The notes under the pieces: generated by a model
Told to the model about the DNA's origin: nothing
What the model saw: only the letters and a program-made list of their open reading frames with translations
Databases searched by the model: none
Made by a program: the position numbers and the translations under genes
Source: an uncultured Chloroflexota bacterium
Lineage (GTDB): Bacteria; Chloroflexota; Chloroflexia; Chloroflexales; Roseiflexaceae
DNA: 5,707 bases
Assembly (NCBI GenBank): GCA_903871975.1
Contig: CAIQIY010000052.1
Coordinates: 1 to 5,707, forward strand
Direction: 5' to 3'
In this document: one piece after another, positions 5,168-5,707 of the stretch
Numbering within the stretch: the stretch's first letter is position 1
Layout of the letters: each line of letters starts with the position of its first letter

Positions 5168-5707
5168 TCAGCGCTTCAGAATGCCGCCATTGACATCGAT
5201 CGTCGCCCCGGTGATGTAGCTGGCCATCGGCGATGCGAGGAACAGCACGGTGTGCGCGACTTCGCGCGGCGTGCCCAGCCGGCCGAGCGGGATGAGCTGC
5301 TCGACGTGTCGCCGCGCTTCGGGGCTCAGCAGCAGCGGATCGGCGTCGATCTGGCCGGGTGCGATGGCGTTGACGGTGATGCCACTGCCGGCGAGATCGC
5401 GGGCGAGCGTCTTGGTGAACGCCAACATGCCACCCTTCGAGGCCGCATAGTCGACGCCGGCCGAAACACCGCCGGTATGTCCGCTGACCGATGCGATGTT
5501 GATGATCCGGCCGCGGCGCCGCTGTTGCATCAACGGGGCCGCGGCACGGGCGCACAGGTAGGCGCCGGTGAGATTGGCGGCGAGCACGGCCTGCCAGCTC
5601 GCCGGCGTGATCTGGTCGATCGGGCCGAAGTGGATCAGGCCGGCGTTGTTCACCAGCACATCGAGCTGGCCGTAGTGCGCCACCAGCTGCGTCATCAACG
5701 CCGCGAC
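5168..5707 (-). CDS. SDR-family oxidoreductase (FabG-like), C-terminal part; 5' end outside the window
   Basis: 179 residues are visible and the frame is open to the window edge. The N-terminal TGxxxGIG cofactor motif is missing only because the gene runs out of the window, so this is a truncated view and not a broken gene. Seen are VLVNNAG, the helix-4 AANLTGAYL with the catalytic Asn, INIASVSG with the catalytic Ser, YAASKGG with the catalytic Tyr and Lys, the IAPGQIDAD loop, IPLGRLGTPREVA, and a C-terminal GATIDVNGG. The full classical tetrad is therefore present, unlike in the other SDR of the cluster. Family members reduce 3-oxoacyl groups or oxidise sugars and polyols; next to a Gfo/Idh enzyme a sugar or polyol is more likely, by inference. 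It is followed after 40 bp by the Gfo/Idh gene, and I see no terminator or promoter in that gap. Confidence 0.93.
   Translation of the reverse strand, partial: VAALMTQLVAHYGQLDVLVNNAGLIHFGPIDQITPASWQAVLAANLTGAYLCARAAAPLMQQRRRGRIINIASVSGHTGGVSAGVDYAASKGGMLAFTKTLARDLAGSGITVNAIAPGQIDADPLLLSPEARRHVEQLIPLGRLGTPREVAHTVLFLASPMASYITGATIDVNGGILKR

Noticed and set aside
4180..5193. Plus-strand open frame of 337 codons opposite the Gfo/Idh gene
   Set aside because: It is an antisense shadow of a well-matched Gfo/Idh protein and has no motif or ribosome binding site of its own.
1..5707. Search for mobile elements, CRISPR repeats, defence or toxin-antitoxin genes
   Set aside because: No transposase, integrase, repeat array, target-site duplication or small gene pair was seen. 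The two tRNAs show no duplicated 3' end that would mark an integrated element.

Overview
The window is high-GC bacterial DNA, and every gene I can support lies on the minus strand, so transcription runs from position 5707 towards 1. Gene density, tight overlaps of stop and start codons, and strong GGAGG-type ribosome binding sites fit a bacterial chromosome. The organism cannot be fixed from the sequence. A two-gene (small plus large) methylmalonyl-CoA mutase in very GC-rich DNA fits Chloroflexota or Actinomycetota; I lean towards Chloroflexota, as inference with low confidence. I see no insertion sequence, phage gene, CRISPR array or other mobile element.

Region A (5707 to 2521) is a four-gene metabolic cluster, and the 5' end of its first gene lies outside the window. 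In order of transcription it holds an SDR dehydrogenase (partial), a Gfo/Idh/MocA oxidoreductase, an amidohydrolase-fold hydrolase and a second SDR dehydrogenase. Gaps are 40 bp, a 4-base overlap and 10 bp, so it reads as one operon. Two or three NAD(P)-dependent oxidoreductases plus a lactonase-like hydrolase suggest oxidative breakdown of a sugar, polyol or similar hydroxylated compound. The substrate cannot be named from the sequence.

Region B (2520 to 2190) holds a clear sigma70-type promoter (TTGCAT, 17 bp, TATAGT with an extended -10), then tRNA-Glu(CTC), a short spacer, tRNA-Asp(GTC), and a perfect 12-bp hairpin with a GCAA tetraloop. Two structures around the promoter are unexplained: an 8-bp inverted repeat centred on the -10 box, and a 9-bp direct repeat with a 21-bp period just upstream of the -35.

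Region C (2148 to 1) holds the two methylmalonyl-CoA mutase genes, small subunit then large subunit, translationally coupled. The large subunit runs off the window after its first ~210 residues and has the Tyr and Arg that mark methylmalonyl-CoA rather than isobutyryl-CoA specificity. The small subunit appears to lack the degenerate cobalamin-binding-like C-terminal domain of the classical Propionibacterium enzyme. No promoter is visible between the tRNA hairpin and the mutase genes, so they may be fed by read-through from the tRNA promoter.

Overall this is mostly ordinary metabolic and tRNA territory. The points most worth a second look are the shortened mutase small subunit, the symmetric element over the tRNA promoter, and the undefined catabolic operon.
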